Assembly: GCF_040371085.1 (NCBI RefSeq)
Contig: NZ_JAMBMT010000001.1
Coordinates: 1,302,001 to 1,366,000 of the forward strand
Length of the DNA: 64,000 bases
DNA from: Psychrobacter sp. AH5
GTDB lineage: Bacteria; Pseudomonadota; Gammaproteobacteria; Pseudomonadales; Moraxellaceae
Reading direction: 5' to 3'
Shown here: piece by piece, positions 37,089 to 46,282 of the stretch
Layout: each line of letters starts with the position of its first letter
Position numbering within the stretch: position 1 is the first letter of the stretch
Position numbers and translations under genes: made by a program
The notes under the pieces: generated by a model
Database searches by the model: none
Told to the model about the DNA's origin: nothing
The model's input: the letters and a program-made list of their open reading frames with translations, nothing else

Positions 37089-37165
37089 TTTTAGTTTAGT
37101 AAAACTATACTGCAAAACTTTCTCACGCTTATTAAAGATATCTAAAAATCATTAGGACTACCGTC

Positions 37166-38743
37166 ATGACGACCCCCAACACAAAAGCTATAAAACAGAT
37201 GACCCTAAACCCGCGCCAGCTAAGTATGGCGATGCTTCGTGATATTTATGATCATCCCGTCACCCTAACCCTGCCTGACAGCGCCTATGACGCCATTGAC
37301 GCCTCACACGAAGACGTGCGTACTATCATTGCGCGCGATAAAAGCGCTTATGGCATTAACACCGGCTTTGGTTTACTGGCCAAAACTCGCATTAGCGATG
37401 ATCAGCTAGAATTATTGCAGCGTAATCTAATCGTTTCGCATTCGGTTGGTACTGGTGACTCCTTGCCAGCCGACGTAGTACGTTTGGTTATGGTAATGAA
37501 AGTCGCAAGCCTTGCGCAAGGGGTCTCAGGGGTGCGCCGCCTTGTTGTCGATAGCTTACTGGCGCTGATTAATAACCAAATCACCCCGCATATCCCAGCC
37601 AAAGGCTCAGTTGGCGCCTCAGGGGATTTAGCGCCCTTATCGCATATGACTCTGACGATGATGGGAGAAGGTCATGCGTATGTTCAGGGAGAAAAAATCC
37701 TCGCCGCCGATGCGTTGGCTCAGCACGGACTTGAGCCTATTACTTTGGCAGCCAAAGAAGGGCTAGCGCTCATCAATGGTACGCAAGTCTCCACCGCCTT
37801 AGCGCTACGCGGTTATTTCCACGCGCGCGACTTACTGGAGAGCGCAACTATCGTCGGCTCGTTGTCTATCGATGCCGCCAAAGGCTCAGATGCGCCTTTT
37901 GATGCGCGTATTCATGAAGTACGCGGTCATCATGGCCAGATTCAGATCGCGCAAGCGCATAGAAGCCTAATCAGAGGTAGCGAGATTCGCGCCTCACATG
38001 ATGGCGAGCAAGACGATCGCGTACAAGACCCGTATTGCTTGCGTTGTCAGCCACAAGTGATGGGCGCTTGCCTTGATATCATCAATCAAGCTGGTCAAAC
38101 TTTATTAATTGAAGCCAATGCGGTCACTGATAATCCGCTTATCTTCAATAATGAAGACGGCCCGGTGGCGATCTCTGGCGGCAACTTCCATGCCGAGCCA
38201 GTGGCTTTTGCCGCTGACATCTTGGCTCTAGCAATTGCTGAGATTGGTTCGATGTCTGAGCGCCGCGTGGCCCTGCTTATTGATGCCACTTTATCAGCCG
38301 GTTTGCCGCCATTTTTGGTTGAGAACGCTGGGGTCAATTCTGGCTTTATGATTGCGCATGTGACCGCCGCGGCCTTGGCGTCAGAAAATAAGTCTATGGC
38401 GCATCCAGGCAGTGTCGATAGTATCCCAACCTCCGCTAACCAAGAAGATCACGTGTCAATGGCGACTTATTGCGCGCGCCGACTGTACGAGATGGTACAA
38501 AACACTGCCACCATCATCGGTATTGAGCTACTAGCAGCTGGTCAAGGTATTGATTTTCGTGGCGACTTGCAAACCTCCAAACCCTTACAAACGGCTCATA
38601 ATACCTTGCGAGATAAGGTAAGCTTTTATGACAAAGATCGCTATCTTGCCCCTGATATCGAAGCGGCAAAACAGCTAGTATTAACGCGGGCATTGAGCAA
38701 TCATTGGCAGGACTTGCGCGCCGATTGGTATTTGTCTCAGTAG
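37166..38743 (+). CDS. hutH: Histidine ammonia-lyase
   Basis: 525-residue enzyme that deaminates histidine to urocanate, first step of histidine catabolism. The MIO cofactor is formed from Ala-Ser-Gly at 151-153 in [22 protein letters not shown] near residue 62 and [14 protein letters not shown] near the C-terminal third are also conserved. It follows hutU by 77 bases and precedes hutG by 22, so all three are probably cotranscribed. Length is slightly above the usual 505-515 because of a short N-terminal extension. Confidence 0.95.
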   Translation: MTTPNTKAIKQMTLNPRQLSMAMLRDIYDHPVTLTLPDSAYDAIDASHEDVRTIIARDKSAYGINTGFGLLAKTRISDDQLELLQRNLIVSHSVGTGDSLPADVVRLVMVMKVASLAQGVSGVRRLVVDSLLALINNQITPHIPAKGSVGASGDLAPLSHMTLTMMGEGHAYVQGEKILAADALAQHGLEPITLAAKEGLALINGTQVSTALALRGYFHARDLLESATIVGSLSIDAAKGSDAPFDARIHEVRGHHGQIQIAQAHRSLIRGSEIRASHDGEQDDRVQDPYCLRCQPQVMGACLDIINQAGQTLLIEANAVTDNPLIFNNEDGPVAISGGNFHAEPVAFAADILALAIAEIGSMSERRVALLIDATLSAGLPPFLVENAGVNSGFMIAHVTAAALASENKSMAHPGSVDSIPTSANQEDHVSMATYCARRLYEMVQNTATIIGIELLAAGQGIDFRGDLQTSKPLQTAHNTLRDKVSFYDKDRYLAPDIEAAKQLVLTRALSNHWQDLRADWYLSQ

Positions 38744-38765
38744 CAACTCATCAAGGAGCGCCATC

Positions 38766-39821
38766 ATGACAGCCACAACTGTAGAGCACGCTAAAGCCGA
38801 TATGAGCCTATGGACAGGACGTGTAGAGCCGTTTGAGACTGCGCGTGCCCGCTATTGGTATCAGCTTGCTCAGCCTTATGCTTTTGATAAAGCAGCTCAG
38901 CGTATCGGCCAGCGTATTGGACTGGTAGGCTTCGCTTGCGATCAAGGGGTGCGCCGCAATCAAGGCCGCGTTGGAGCTAGAATGTCGCCGCCACTGCTAC
39001 GTAGCACTTTTGCAAAGCTGCCAGTCATTAGCGAGATTCAAGATCGTTTTGCAGATGAGCTGCCAACCTTGTTAGGCGACGCCGGCGACATTCATTGTCA
39101 CGATAATGATGATTTTGCCGATCAGCTACTTGAGCAAGCGCAGCAGCAATACGCTGATGTAGTCACTGATGTCATCAAGCAAGATAGCTTAGCTATTGGT
39201 TTGGGCGGCGGTCACGCTATGGCCTATGGTAGTTTTTTGGGCTTATGGCAGGCGCTTAATCTAAGCCCTAACAGCGCGGCTCATGCGCCAATGCCGACGA
39301 TTGGCATTATTAATTTTGATGCGCACCTTGATATTCGTGCATCCAATGTCGCCACTTCCGGCACCCCTTTTCGCCAAATCGCTGAGCACTTACAGCAGCA
39401 TAACCATCCGTTTCATTATTGCTGTATTGGCGTTAGCCGTCTATCAAACACTGCTGCTCTATTCGATCGCGCTGAGCAATTAGGGGTTCAGGTTATAAGT
39501 GATGAGGACTGCCATCATAAAAAATGGAAAAAGCTGGCAGCGCAAATTGAGAGCTTTATCGAGCAAGTCGATATTATTTATCTGACCATTGACATGGACT
39601 GTCTGCCAGCCAGCGTAGTACCTGGTGTTAGTGCGCCAGCGGCCTACGGTATTGAGCTTAGCTTTGTAGAGCGCGCGGTCAAATTAATAATGGCATCCGC
39701 TAAAGTAAAAATGGCCGATATCGCTGAGATTAATCCGACTTATGATAGTGATGGGCGTAGTTGCAAAGTTGCTGCGCTACTACTGGCGACGATTATTGAG
39801 CGGCATCTACTTCAATCATAA
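38766..39821 (+). CDS. hutG: Formimidoylglutamase
   Basis: 351-residue ureohydrolase (arginase/agmatinase family) that hydrolyses N-formimidoyl-L-glutamate to glutamate and formamide. Binuclear manganese motifs are GGGHAMAYG, NFDAHLDIR and TIDMDCLPASVVPGVSAP. AAGGAG precedes the ATG. The presence of hutG and absence of a formiminoglutamate deiminase gene point to the four-enzyme hut route. Length is somewhat above the usual 310-320 residues through loops near residues 110-140. The gene ends 355 bases before hutI. Confidence 0.92.
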   Translation: MTATTVEHAKADMSLWTGRVEPFETARARYWYQLAQPYAFDKAAQRIGQRIGLVGFACDQGVRRNQGRVGARMSPPLLRSTFAKLPVISEIQDRFADELPTLLGDAGDIHCHDNDDFADQLLEQAQQQYADVVTDVIKQDSLAIGLGGGHAMAYGSFLGLWQALNLSPNSAAHAPMPTIGIINFDAHLDIRASNVATSGTPFRQIAEHLQQHNHPFHYCCIGVSRLSNTAALFDRAEQLGVQVISDEDCHHKKWKKLAAQIESFIEQVDIIYLTIDMDCLPASVVPGVSAPAAYGIELSFVERAVKLIMASAKVKMADIAEINPTYDSDGRSCKVAALLLATIIERHLLQS

Positions 39822-39991
39822 CCTCTAAAGACTTAAATTAGCATTAGGTGTAGGATGCTTTTTAGGCCCTTTTAAGACATGAGAAATACATAGAGTAGTT
39901 TTGAGCAAAACATATTATTAAAATTTTAGTTTAAATCTGCATGGAATGCAGTCTATAGTTAATCCTAAATGAAAAGAATACAGCTATGCCA

Positions 39992-40065
39992 GCGTGCTAC
40001 TGGTATAAATTTTCCTTGCGTGCTGCGTTCCCAGAGGCTGCGCAAAATTCATCCCAGTAGCACTG
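39992..40065 (+). repeat. Intergenic palindromic repeat, copy D
   Basis: Ends GTGCTACTGG (39994-40003) and CCAGTAGCAC (40054-40063) are a perfect inverted pair. Interior AATTTT and AAAATT and GCG/CGC segments extend the possible hairpin. It lies in the 355-base gap between hutG and hutI; the rest of that gap shows only the hutI ribosome binding site AGGAG at its right edge. Confidence 0.8.
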
Positions 40066-40176
40066 TGTTTGTTTTAGAGTGCATCGACTATACAACAGTT
40101 CACCCTGTTACCAACAAAATCACTTCTACTTAAATAAATTTAAGCTCATTTTCTGTAAAATAATCAGGAGCACAAC

Positions 40177-41481
40177 ATGACGACTTCTAACGCTCAAAGC
40201 TCTACAAAATCGGTAACAATGACCGACTTTGATAGCATTATTATCAATGCTAATTTGGCTACTTTTTCAGCGGATTACGGCTTTGATATTTATGCTAATG
40301 CTGATACGAATGCTGATAGAACGCCTTATGGACAATTGCACAACGCTGCTATCGGCATTAAAGCGGACAAAATCGCTTGGATTGGCTCAAATAATGAGAT
40401 GGCTGAGCATGTTGCCAACTATAAAGAGGAGCAAATCAAAGACGCTAATAACGGTTGGATAACGCCGGGTCTAATCGATTGTCATACACATCTAGTCTAT
40501 GCTGGCAACCGTAGCAACGAGTTTGAGGCGCGCCTGCACGGGGCAAGCTACCAACAGATCGCCGAACAAGGCGGCGGCATCGTAGCGTCAGTCAATGCTA
40601 CTCGTCAGGCTAGCGAGGAGGAGCTATTTGTACAAAGTGAAAAGCGGCTACTGGCGCTCATGCGCGAAGGCGTAACCAGTATCGAGATCAAATCCGGGTA
40701 TGGTCTTGATCTAGAGAGCGAGCGCAAAATGCTCACGGTCGCGCGTCAGCTTGGTAAAAAACATAATATCCATGTCAGTACCAGTTATCTTGCCGCGCAT
40801 GCCTTGCCACCAGAGTATAAAGAGCGTGCTGATAAGTATATCGAGCAGGTTTGTACGTGGTTGCCGATACTGCATAGTGAAGGGTTGGTCGATGCCGTCG
40901 ATGGCTTTTGTGAAGGTATCGCCTTTAGTAGCGAGCAAATCAAGCGCGTCTTTGAGGTAGCGCGCGCGCTTGATCTACCCGTCAAATTGCACTCAGAGCA
41001 GCTCTCCAATATAGGCGCTAGCGCTTTGGTTGCAGACTTTAAAGGCTTATCGAGCGATCATTTAGAGCACTTATCAGAAGCTGATATCAAGAAGATGGCA
41101 GCAAGTAACACCGTAGCGGTACTACTGCCAGGAGCCTTCTATACCTTACGTGATACCAAGCTGCCCCCTATTGAGGCTCTTCGCCAGCATCAAGTGTCTA
41201 TGGCGATCTCTACCGATTGCAATCCCGGTACCTCACCTATGACCTCCCTGCTACTAGCGATGAATATGGGCTGTACTTTATTTTATTTAACCACCGAAGA
41301 GGTGCTAGCGGGAGCAACGGTTTATGCCGCGCAAGCATTGGGCCTCACTCAAAAAGGTAAAATAGCAGTGGGCTGTGACGCTGATTTGGTATTGTGGGAT
41401 ATCGCCCGCCCTGCGGATCTGGCTTATCAGATCGGACTTAACCCTATCCTAGCGACTATGTATCATGGCCAATGGCGCTAG
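40177..41481 (+). CDS. hutI: Imidazolonepropionase
   Basis: 434-residue amidohydrolase converting 4-imidazolone-5-propionate to N-formimidoylglutamate, linking HutU to HutG. Metal-binding H103 and H105 are in DCHTHLVYAG; EIKSGYGLDL, VKLHSEQLSN and STDCNPGTSPM are further active-site segments. AGGAG precedes ATG 40177. Unlike hutU-H-G it is separated by 355 bases with a palindromic repeat, and I see no second HutC palindrome, so its control may differ. The N-terminus is about 25 residues longer than usual, with an Asp/Asn-rich stretch at 40-50. Confidence 0.93.
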   Translation: MTTSNAQSSTKSVTMTDFDSIIINANLATFSADYGFDIYANADTNADRTPYGQLHNAAIGIKADKIAWIGSNNEMAEHVANYKEEQIKDANNGWITPGLIDCHTHLVYAGNRSNEFEARLHGASYQQIAEQGGGIVASVNATRQASEEELFVQSEKRLLALMREGVTSIEIKSGYGLDLESERKMLTVARQLGKKHNIHVSTSYLAAHALPPEYKERADKYIEQVCTWLPILHSEGLVDAVDGFCEGIAFSSEQIKRVFEVARALDLPVKLHSEQLSNIGASALVADFKGLSSDHLEHLSEADIKKMAASNTVAVLLPGAFYTLRDTKLPPIEALRQHQVSMAISTDCNPGTSPMTSLLLAMNMGCTLFYLTTEEVLAGATVYAAQALGLTQKGKIAVGCDADLVLWDIARPADLAYQIGLNPILATMYHGQWR

Positions 41482-41595
41482 TTGTTAGACATTTGACTTA
41501 TTGCTTAGGTCCTATTAAAGACAATAAACCCTTTGATACTATCGTTAAATAGCGCTAAGGGGCTTAGTTTATGCCTAGCAGTTTAGCTAAAACCA

Positions 41596-43365
41596 CTACT
41601 CTGCAATCTCTTCCTCAACAGCTTCTAGGTTCGCCTGTTGATACTGCGCTTGCTCAATCATTGAGAGATATACCGCCTTATTGTTAGGCAGTGCACTGTA
41701 GATCATCTTTCCAATCGCAGTACCATTACCCTCTTTATAATACTGCATCAGCTCGCGTCCATACTCCCGTATATCGACGCTATTGCTAGCATTAGGGATT
41801 TGTTTATCCGCTGGCAAGTTCGGAAACGCGACGGCCGAAGATACTGGCATATACTGCTGCAACACATCTATGGTCATGCCTTTGGCAGCCTTCTGACTAT
41901 CTGCATATTGGTTACGTTGATGCTGCCACTGTATTTGCCCGCGTTGGTTTAGGCCATATAGCAGCTGGATAGTAGGCGGCGGCGGGTTAGCTACTACCTC
42001 TTCTTCACTATCAGGGCGTGACGAGGCGCTCATTACCTCGCTGACTAAATTATCCGCCTGACGATCAGTAATCTTCTTCATCACCGCTAATGCTTGCTGC
42101 ACCAATACTTTGCTAGTGAGGTTCGTCGCATCTAGCCGCGGATCGCTTGGCTCATCAGGAGGGTTGTTTTTTATCAGCTCAGGATATTGATTGGTTATAA
42201 GCTCATAAAAGATGCTGATGTAATCTTTATAAAATTGCTCGTAGCTCTCAGCGCTTTGGATACGGCGAACGATTTGTTTGGTGGGTAGCATCGTCATGGC
42301 ATTGAGCTGCGATGCGGGCAGTTTCGGTGATAGTGCTGCTAAACGGGTAGGCGCAATATAGTCAAACTGAGTGAGTGGCGCGGCTTCATAAGTCCGATCT
42401 AACGCCTCAAAGTGCGCCTTAATCACGGCGCTACCAAAGCCTTTGGGTAGGCTGCCATCATCAATAGCCAAGCGCAGCCATTTATTTTGCCACTGGGTGC
42501 CAAGCTTATCATCGGCAAACTCAGAGGTCAGTAGCGCAAAGTTATCTGCCCAAAGATAGATATTGCCAGTCTTAAAATCGACATAAATAGGCTGGTTCAC
42601 GCTAGTATGATTATTACGGGCCTGATACTGAGCGCTCATTAGCATCGTAAACCTGCCAGCTAACGGCTGATAAACGCCTTGGGCGTTAATGGATAACGGC
42701 TTGAGCAAATACGCATCAAGTAATTGCGCTTTTTTGATATCTAGCGCTGTTGATTTGTTTTCATAATCATCAAACAGCTGCTGATAATAAGGGCTTACGT
42801 TTTGAGGAGGGCTTATACTCTCGCTATCCTCATAACCATACTCATCATAGTGGTAGCGTTGTTCCTCTTCATATCGATTAGCGTCCCACGCTTGATAGGC
42901 GGCAGCACATTTTAAGTAAGCGTTTTTTAATGAGTCACGCTCAGCTGCGAGCTGTCCTGCAGAAACGTCTAAACTCTGCGCTTGTGCTTGCGCGATTATC
43001 TCAGCATAAGCGTTATCATGAGTGTCTTCACAGTAGCTCTCGACGCTCTCAGCAGCTACCAGTTGACTCTTGTCAATAGCGGTAAATTGTTGCTCGTTAC
43101 TAATCTCAATATTGCTATGATAGCTAAACGAGCTACGGCGCTGCTTTTGTAGCGCGGCGCTCAAGGTAGACTTTGCCGCACTTTGGCTAGCACTGCTATT
43201 GGCTGCTAAGCGCTCATTACTGGTTAAACTTGCTGTGGTTGATTGACAGCCAACCAGCGCTGCACTGCTGACTAGTAACAAGCTACCAACAAGCGAGCGC
43301 TTGGTCGTTATAGCCCTTGAAGATAACGGTGAAGCCAAGAGCTTGAGTTTGAATTTACGGTTCAT
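41596..43365 (-). CDS. Large lipoprotein of unknown function, distal member of a tandem pair
   Basis: 589-residue predicted lipoprotein with lipobox ALVGC (Cys40) after a hydrophobic segment; the basic N-terminal region is unusually long. No known domain is recognised. The mature chain has a Ser/Ala/Gln-rich start, an acidic Tyr-rich patch (YHYDEYGYEDSES near 182) and a mixed alpha/beta region with YVDFKTGNIYLWADNFALLT. It resembles the upstream gene's product in layout (lipobox, Tyr/Asp patch, then a domain with a short beta-strand LDF/VDF motif), so the pair may have arisen by duplication. The two are 97 bases apart on the minus strand. Confidence 0.72.
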   Translation of the reverse strand: MNRKFKLKLLASPLSSRAITTKRSLVGSLLLVSSAALVGCQSTTASLTSNERLAANSSASQSAAKSTLSAALQKQRRSSFSYHSNIEISNEQQFTAIDKSQLVAAESVESYCEDTHDNAYAEIIAQAQAQSLDVSAGQLAAERDSLKNAYLKCAAAYQAWDANRYEEEQRYHYDEYGYEDSESISPPQNVSPYYQQLFDDYENKSTALDIKKAQLLDAYLLKPLSINAQGVYQPLAGRFTMLMSAQYQARNNHTSVNQPIYVDFKTGNIYLWADNFALLTSEFADDKLGTQWQNKWLRLAIDDGSLPKGFGSAVIKAHFEALDRTYEAAPLTQFDYIAPTRLAALSPKLPASQLNAMTMLPTKQIVRRIQSAESYEQFYKDYISIFYELITNQYPELIKNNPPDEPSDPRLDATNLTSKVLVQQALAVMKKITDRQADNLVSEVMSASSRPDSEEEVVANPPPPTIQLLYGLNQRGQIQWQHQRNQYADSQKAAKGMTIDVLQQYMPVSSAVAFPNLPADKQIPNASNSVDIREYGRELMQYYKEGNGTAIGKMIYSALPNNKAVYLSMIEQAQYQQANLEAVEEEIAE

Positions 43366-43462
43366 TTTTTATCCTTAAAATCTAAATCTTGAGGTGAGAT
43401 TTGACATAAGCGCCAGCTTTTATTTAGCCTCAGTATTTAACAGCTACTTATGGTCAATCGCA

Positions 43463-45646
43463 TTATTTTTTGTCAAACTCAACCGCTTCGTCTTCGGTAT
43501 AAGCATCATTATTATAGCCATCATAAGCGTAGTCATAGCGCGCATAGCGAGCCTGCTCAAGGCGCTCGGTTTGTTTGCGCTGCTCGCTTAACCAAGCATT
43601 GCCATCGATAGCGGGCTTGGCATTGGCGCCAAAGGATTGCTCTAATAATGGCGTCAAAGCGCTGCTCGCAAAGCTGCGCCGATCATAACGTATCTCATTG
43701 ACCACGGTAGTATTGGAGCCCATCAAATCGCCACCGATAGTGATGCGCTGCTGCTTGGCTAATAGCTCATCTGAGCTATCAAGATAATAGTAATTGACTT
43801 GATTAAAAGAGATAGGCACTACCGCTTCAATGAGCTGTAATAACGCGCCGACATCCGCGCTTTGATAGCCTTTATTATAAATCTCAACCTTAGCTATTGC
43901 TTTTTTTAGCAGCGCCTCATCTGGGTATTGGCTAGGATTGGCATCGACATATTGCTGTAGCGATTGGCTCATATATTTGAGCATTTTACCGATGATCTCG
44001 CCGGTTTGTTTACTACCAAAATAGACTTTAACCGCGCGAGAAGCGCCTACTTCTTTAGCAAAGCTATCCTCCCTAATATCAACCGCGCTAAAATGCTCAG
44101 GCGCTAATTCTGCTAGGCTTGCCTGCATAGCATTGATGGCGGCGTCACAGATAACGGTGGAGGGGATTTGCGCGGTAATGGCTTCTGGCAAGCCAAAATC
44201 GACAGTATGCGCTGTCATCTGTACCGGAGTATTCTCAGGATTGGCTAAAGCCACTATCGGCATAATAGCCGCCGGATCTACGGTCACTTTACTGTTACTA
44301 AAATCAAGTGCTATCGGCAGCTGCACTGATGAGCTAATAGTAGGCGCAGCATAGTCGTAGCTATAGACACTGTTGAACTGGCGCTGTTTTGGCAGATAGT
44401 GACTGACACTATTAAAGGTTAAGTATTGGTACTGATAAGCGTTGGCAGCAGCGACTTGCTCAGGGATCTTATGCAGCATACCCAAAATTAGGCTTATAGC
44501 GCCGGGTGTCTGTCTAGCAAATGGGTTGGCAGATTGCTCAGTTGAATTTTTCTTGCTTTGCTTGGCCGCTTGCATGGCTTCATAGTCTGCAAGTAGCTGT
44601 TTGGGATTATTATCGGCTATAAGCTCACGAATGCTATTATCGCTGCCGTCGCTTTCATAACCCTCGTCATAATCCTCTAGATACTCCCCCTCTCTATCAT
44701 AACCATAATAGTCATAACCGGCGCTGTCATACCCCTCTTTATCAAAGCCATCATAGTCATAACCGCTTCGATCAAAGCCTTGTTCATCATAGCCATCACT
44801 ATCGTAGCCCTCACTATCATAGTCATAACCGTCTTTGCTATACGCAACTTCAAAGGCGCTATCCTCCTCTTCAACCACTACCACTTCTTCGGCAGCATCT
44901 ACCTCCTCATCCCACTGGGTTCTCTCAGCGTACTCAGCATACTGCACACCAGGATTATCTTCATCTTCAATCCAGAGCGTATCGGCTTGTTGTTGCCTAT
45001 CACTATAATCACTATAATCATTGTCATCATAATCGTCATAGTCGTCGTCATAATCATAGTCGCTTGCAGTGTCGCTATTTTCTTTATTTTCGCGGTAAGC
45101 ATAGACCTCAAGGATAGTTCTCAGTAGGCCAGTCGAGCCGGCGTCAATACTATCGGCGTCAATAAAAGGCACGGCGTTATAATTAGCCTTTGCTACCGCG
45201 ACATGCTCAGCGGCCAGATGCTGACGAATAGCGCTCAGCAAATGGCGTTTGGCTTGGCTATCACTATTAGGATAGCTATTTTGATCAAATAATTGCTGAT
45301 AACGCTTATCACTGGCTTTTAGGCTTTTATTAAAGGCCTCACTTTGCGCTTGCATAGCAGCGGGATTGGCGACAGTGAAGTCAATAAGTGCGGAGCGATT
45401 GGTCGGTTTGGATAGAGCGTTATTAGACTGACAAGCAGATAACACGATTACCCCGCCTAACATCAAGCTATAACTAGCTACGGTCTGCCAGTAGCGCGTG
45501 ATGAGAGGTTTTTTGACAATAGTGCTTTTGGCATTAGCTCTTTTAGCAGTAGGGTTTCGCACTGTCAAAGCTGATAGAGATGAGGGCTTATGAGTATGGT
45601 CGACGCTTTTATTAGTGCTAGCGTGATTAATAGGGGCAGATGACAT
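43463..45646 (-). CDS. Large lipoprotein with GYDxx pentapeptide repeats
   Basis: 727-residue predicted lipoprotein; lipobox VLSAC places the acylated Cys at 72 after about 50 polar residues. Residues about 195-215 are Asp/Tyr-rich, and about 268-315 form a run of nine pentapeptides of the type G-Y/F-D-x-x (for example GYDSDGYDEQGFDRSGYDYD). The C-terminal 400 residues are a non-repetitive domain (QLPIALDFSNSKVTVDPAAI, VKVYFGSKQTGEIIGKML) not recognised. AAGGGA precedes ATG 45646. First gene of a two-lipoprotein unit. The acidic repeat could bind cations or act as a spacer at the cell surface; this is a guess. Confidence 0.72.
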   Translation of the reverse strand: MSSAPINHASTNKSVDHTHKPSSLSALTVRNPTAKRANAKSTIVKKPLITRYWQTVASYSLMLGGVIVLSACQSNNALSKPTNRSALIDFTVANPAAMQAQSEAFNKSLKASDKRYQQLFDQNSYPNSDSQAKRHLLSAIRQHLAAEHVAVAKANYNAVPFIDADSIDAGSTGLLRTILEVYAYRENKENSDTASDYDYDDDYDDYDDNDYSDYSDRQQQADTLWIEDEDNPGVQYAEYAERTQWDEEVDAAEEVVVVEEEDSAFEVAYSKDGYDYDSEGYDSDGYDEQGFDRSGYDYDGFDKEGYDSAGYDYYGYDREGEYLEDYDEGYESDGSDNSIRELIADNNPKQLLADYEAMQAAKQSKKNSTEQSANPFARQTPGAISLILGMLHKIPEQVAAANAYQYQYLTFNSVSHYLPKQRQFNSVYSYDYAAPTISSSVQLPIALDFSNSKVTVDPAAIMPIVALANPENTPVQMTAHTVDFGLPEAITAQIPSTVICDAAINAMQASLAELAPEHFSAVDIREDSFAKEVGASRAVKVYFGSKQTGEIIGKMLKYMSQSLQQYVDANPSQYPDEALLKKAIAKVEIYNKGYQSADVGALLQLIEAVVPISFNQVNYYYLDSSDELLAKQQRITIGGDLMGSNTTVVNEIRYDRRSFASSALTPLLEQSFGANAKPAIDGNAWLSEQRKQTERLEQARYARYDYAYDGYNNDAYTEDEAVEFDKK

Positions 45647-45830
45647 AAAGTTTCCCTTTTCGTTCTCAAAATAGCGAGGCTAAGTGTATTAGCGTTTGAC
45701 TGATTGGTAGCACAAAAGATTACACGGCAGTAATATATAGACAAGTTTAGAGGATAACGACTGAGAAGGTAAACATTTTTTTATTTAAAATGATTAACCA
45801 TTTCTTTTAAAGCCTTATTGAGGCATAATT

Positions 45831-46139
45831 TTGCTTGAGCTACTGTTTATGTTATTTATTATCACAGGTCACCTTTTGGGAATTATCATTCCCGTCTTTA
45901 TCTTCAAAGATATCAAGCTAATACCAACCGAGTTTGCTGGCACCGCTCCGGTTTATTTAGGCTTACTTGTTTTGTGGCTCTTTGTCGAATACCAGCTTTA
46001 TCGCAGCCGCAAATATGGAGTGATTTATTTTCGCGGCACTATTGATGAGTCTGACGAGGTTAAATTCAACAGCTGTCAGTTTGCTTATGCAGTTCAAGGC
46101 GGAGCTTTTATGATGGTTTTATTACAAAATACCTTTTAG
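45831..46139 (+). CDS. Small membrane protein of unknown function
   Basis: 102 residues with two hydrophobic segments (about 1-25 and 38-55) and a third weaker one near the C-terminus. A basic loop YRSRKYGVIYFRG follows the second segment. TTG 45831 is a plausible start because GAGG lies 7 bases upstream; ATG 45849 is the alternative and would trim six residues. It is divergent from the lipoprotein pair. No family is recognised, and the coding status rests on the ribosome binding site and the membrane-protein pattern. Confidence 0.55.
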   Translation: MLELLFMLFIITGHLLGIIIPVFIFKDIKLIPTEFAGTAPVYLGLLVLWLFVEYQLYRSRKYGVIYFRGTIDESDEVKFNSCQFAYAVQGGAFMMVLLQNTF

Positions 46140-46282
46140 AACCTTTAGTTAATCCTAAAGCTTAGGGGGTGTAATAAAAGAGCGGTTGCTAGTCGGCGCT
46201 TTTAGCATTACCATCTTTGCATACTATCTAAACTTCTGTACGTTACATTGCTAATATTCTCTACCGTAAAAAGGACTTTACG

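Noticed and set aside
44640-45130. Opposite-strand hydrophobic open frames rich in Ile/Val over the lipoprotein gene
   Set aside because: These arise because GAY/TAY codons for Asp/Tyr read as Ile/Val-type codons on the opposite strand; no start signal or family support.
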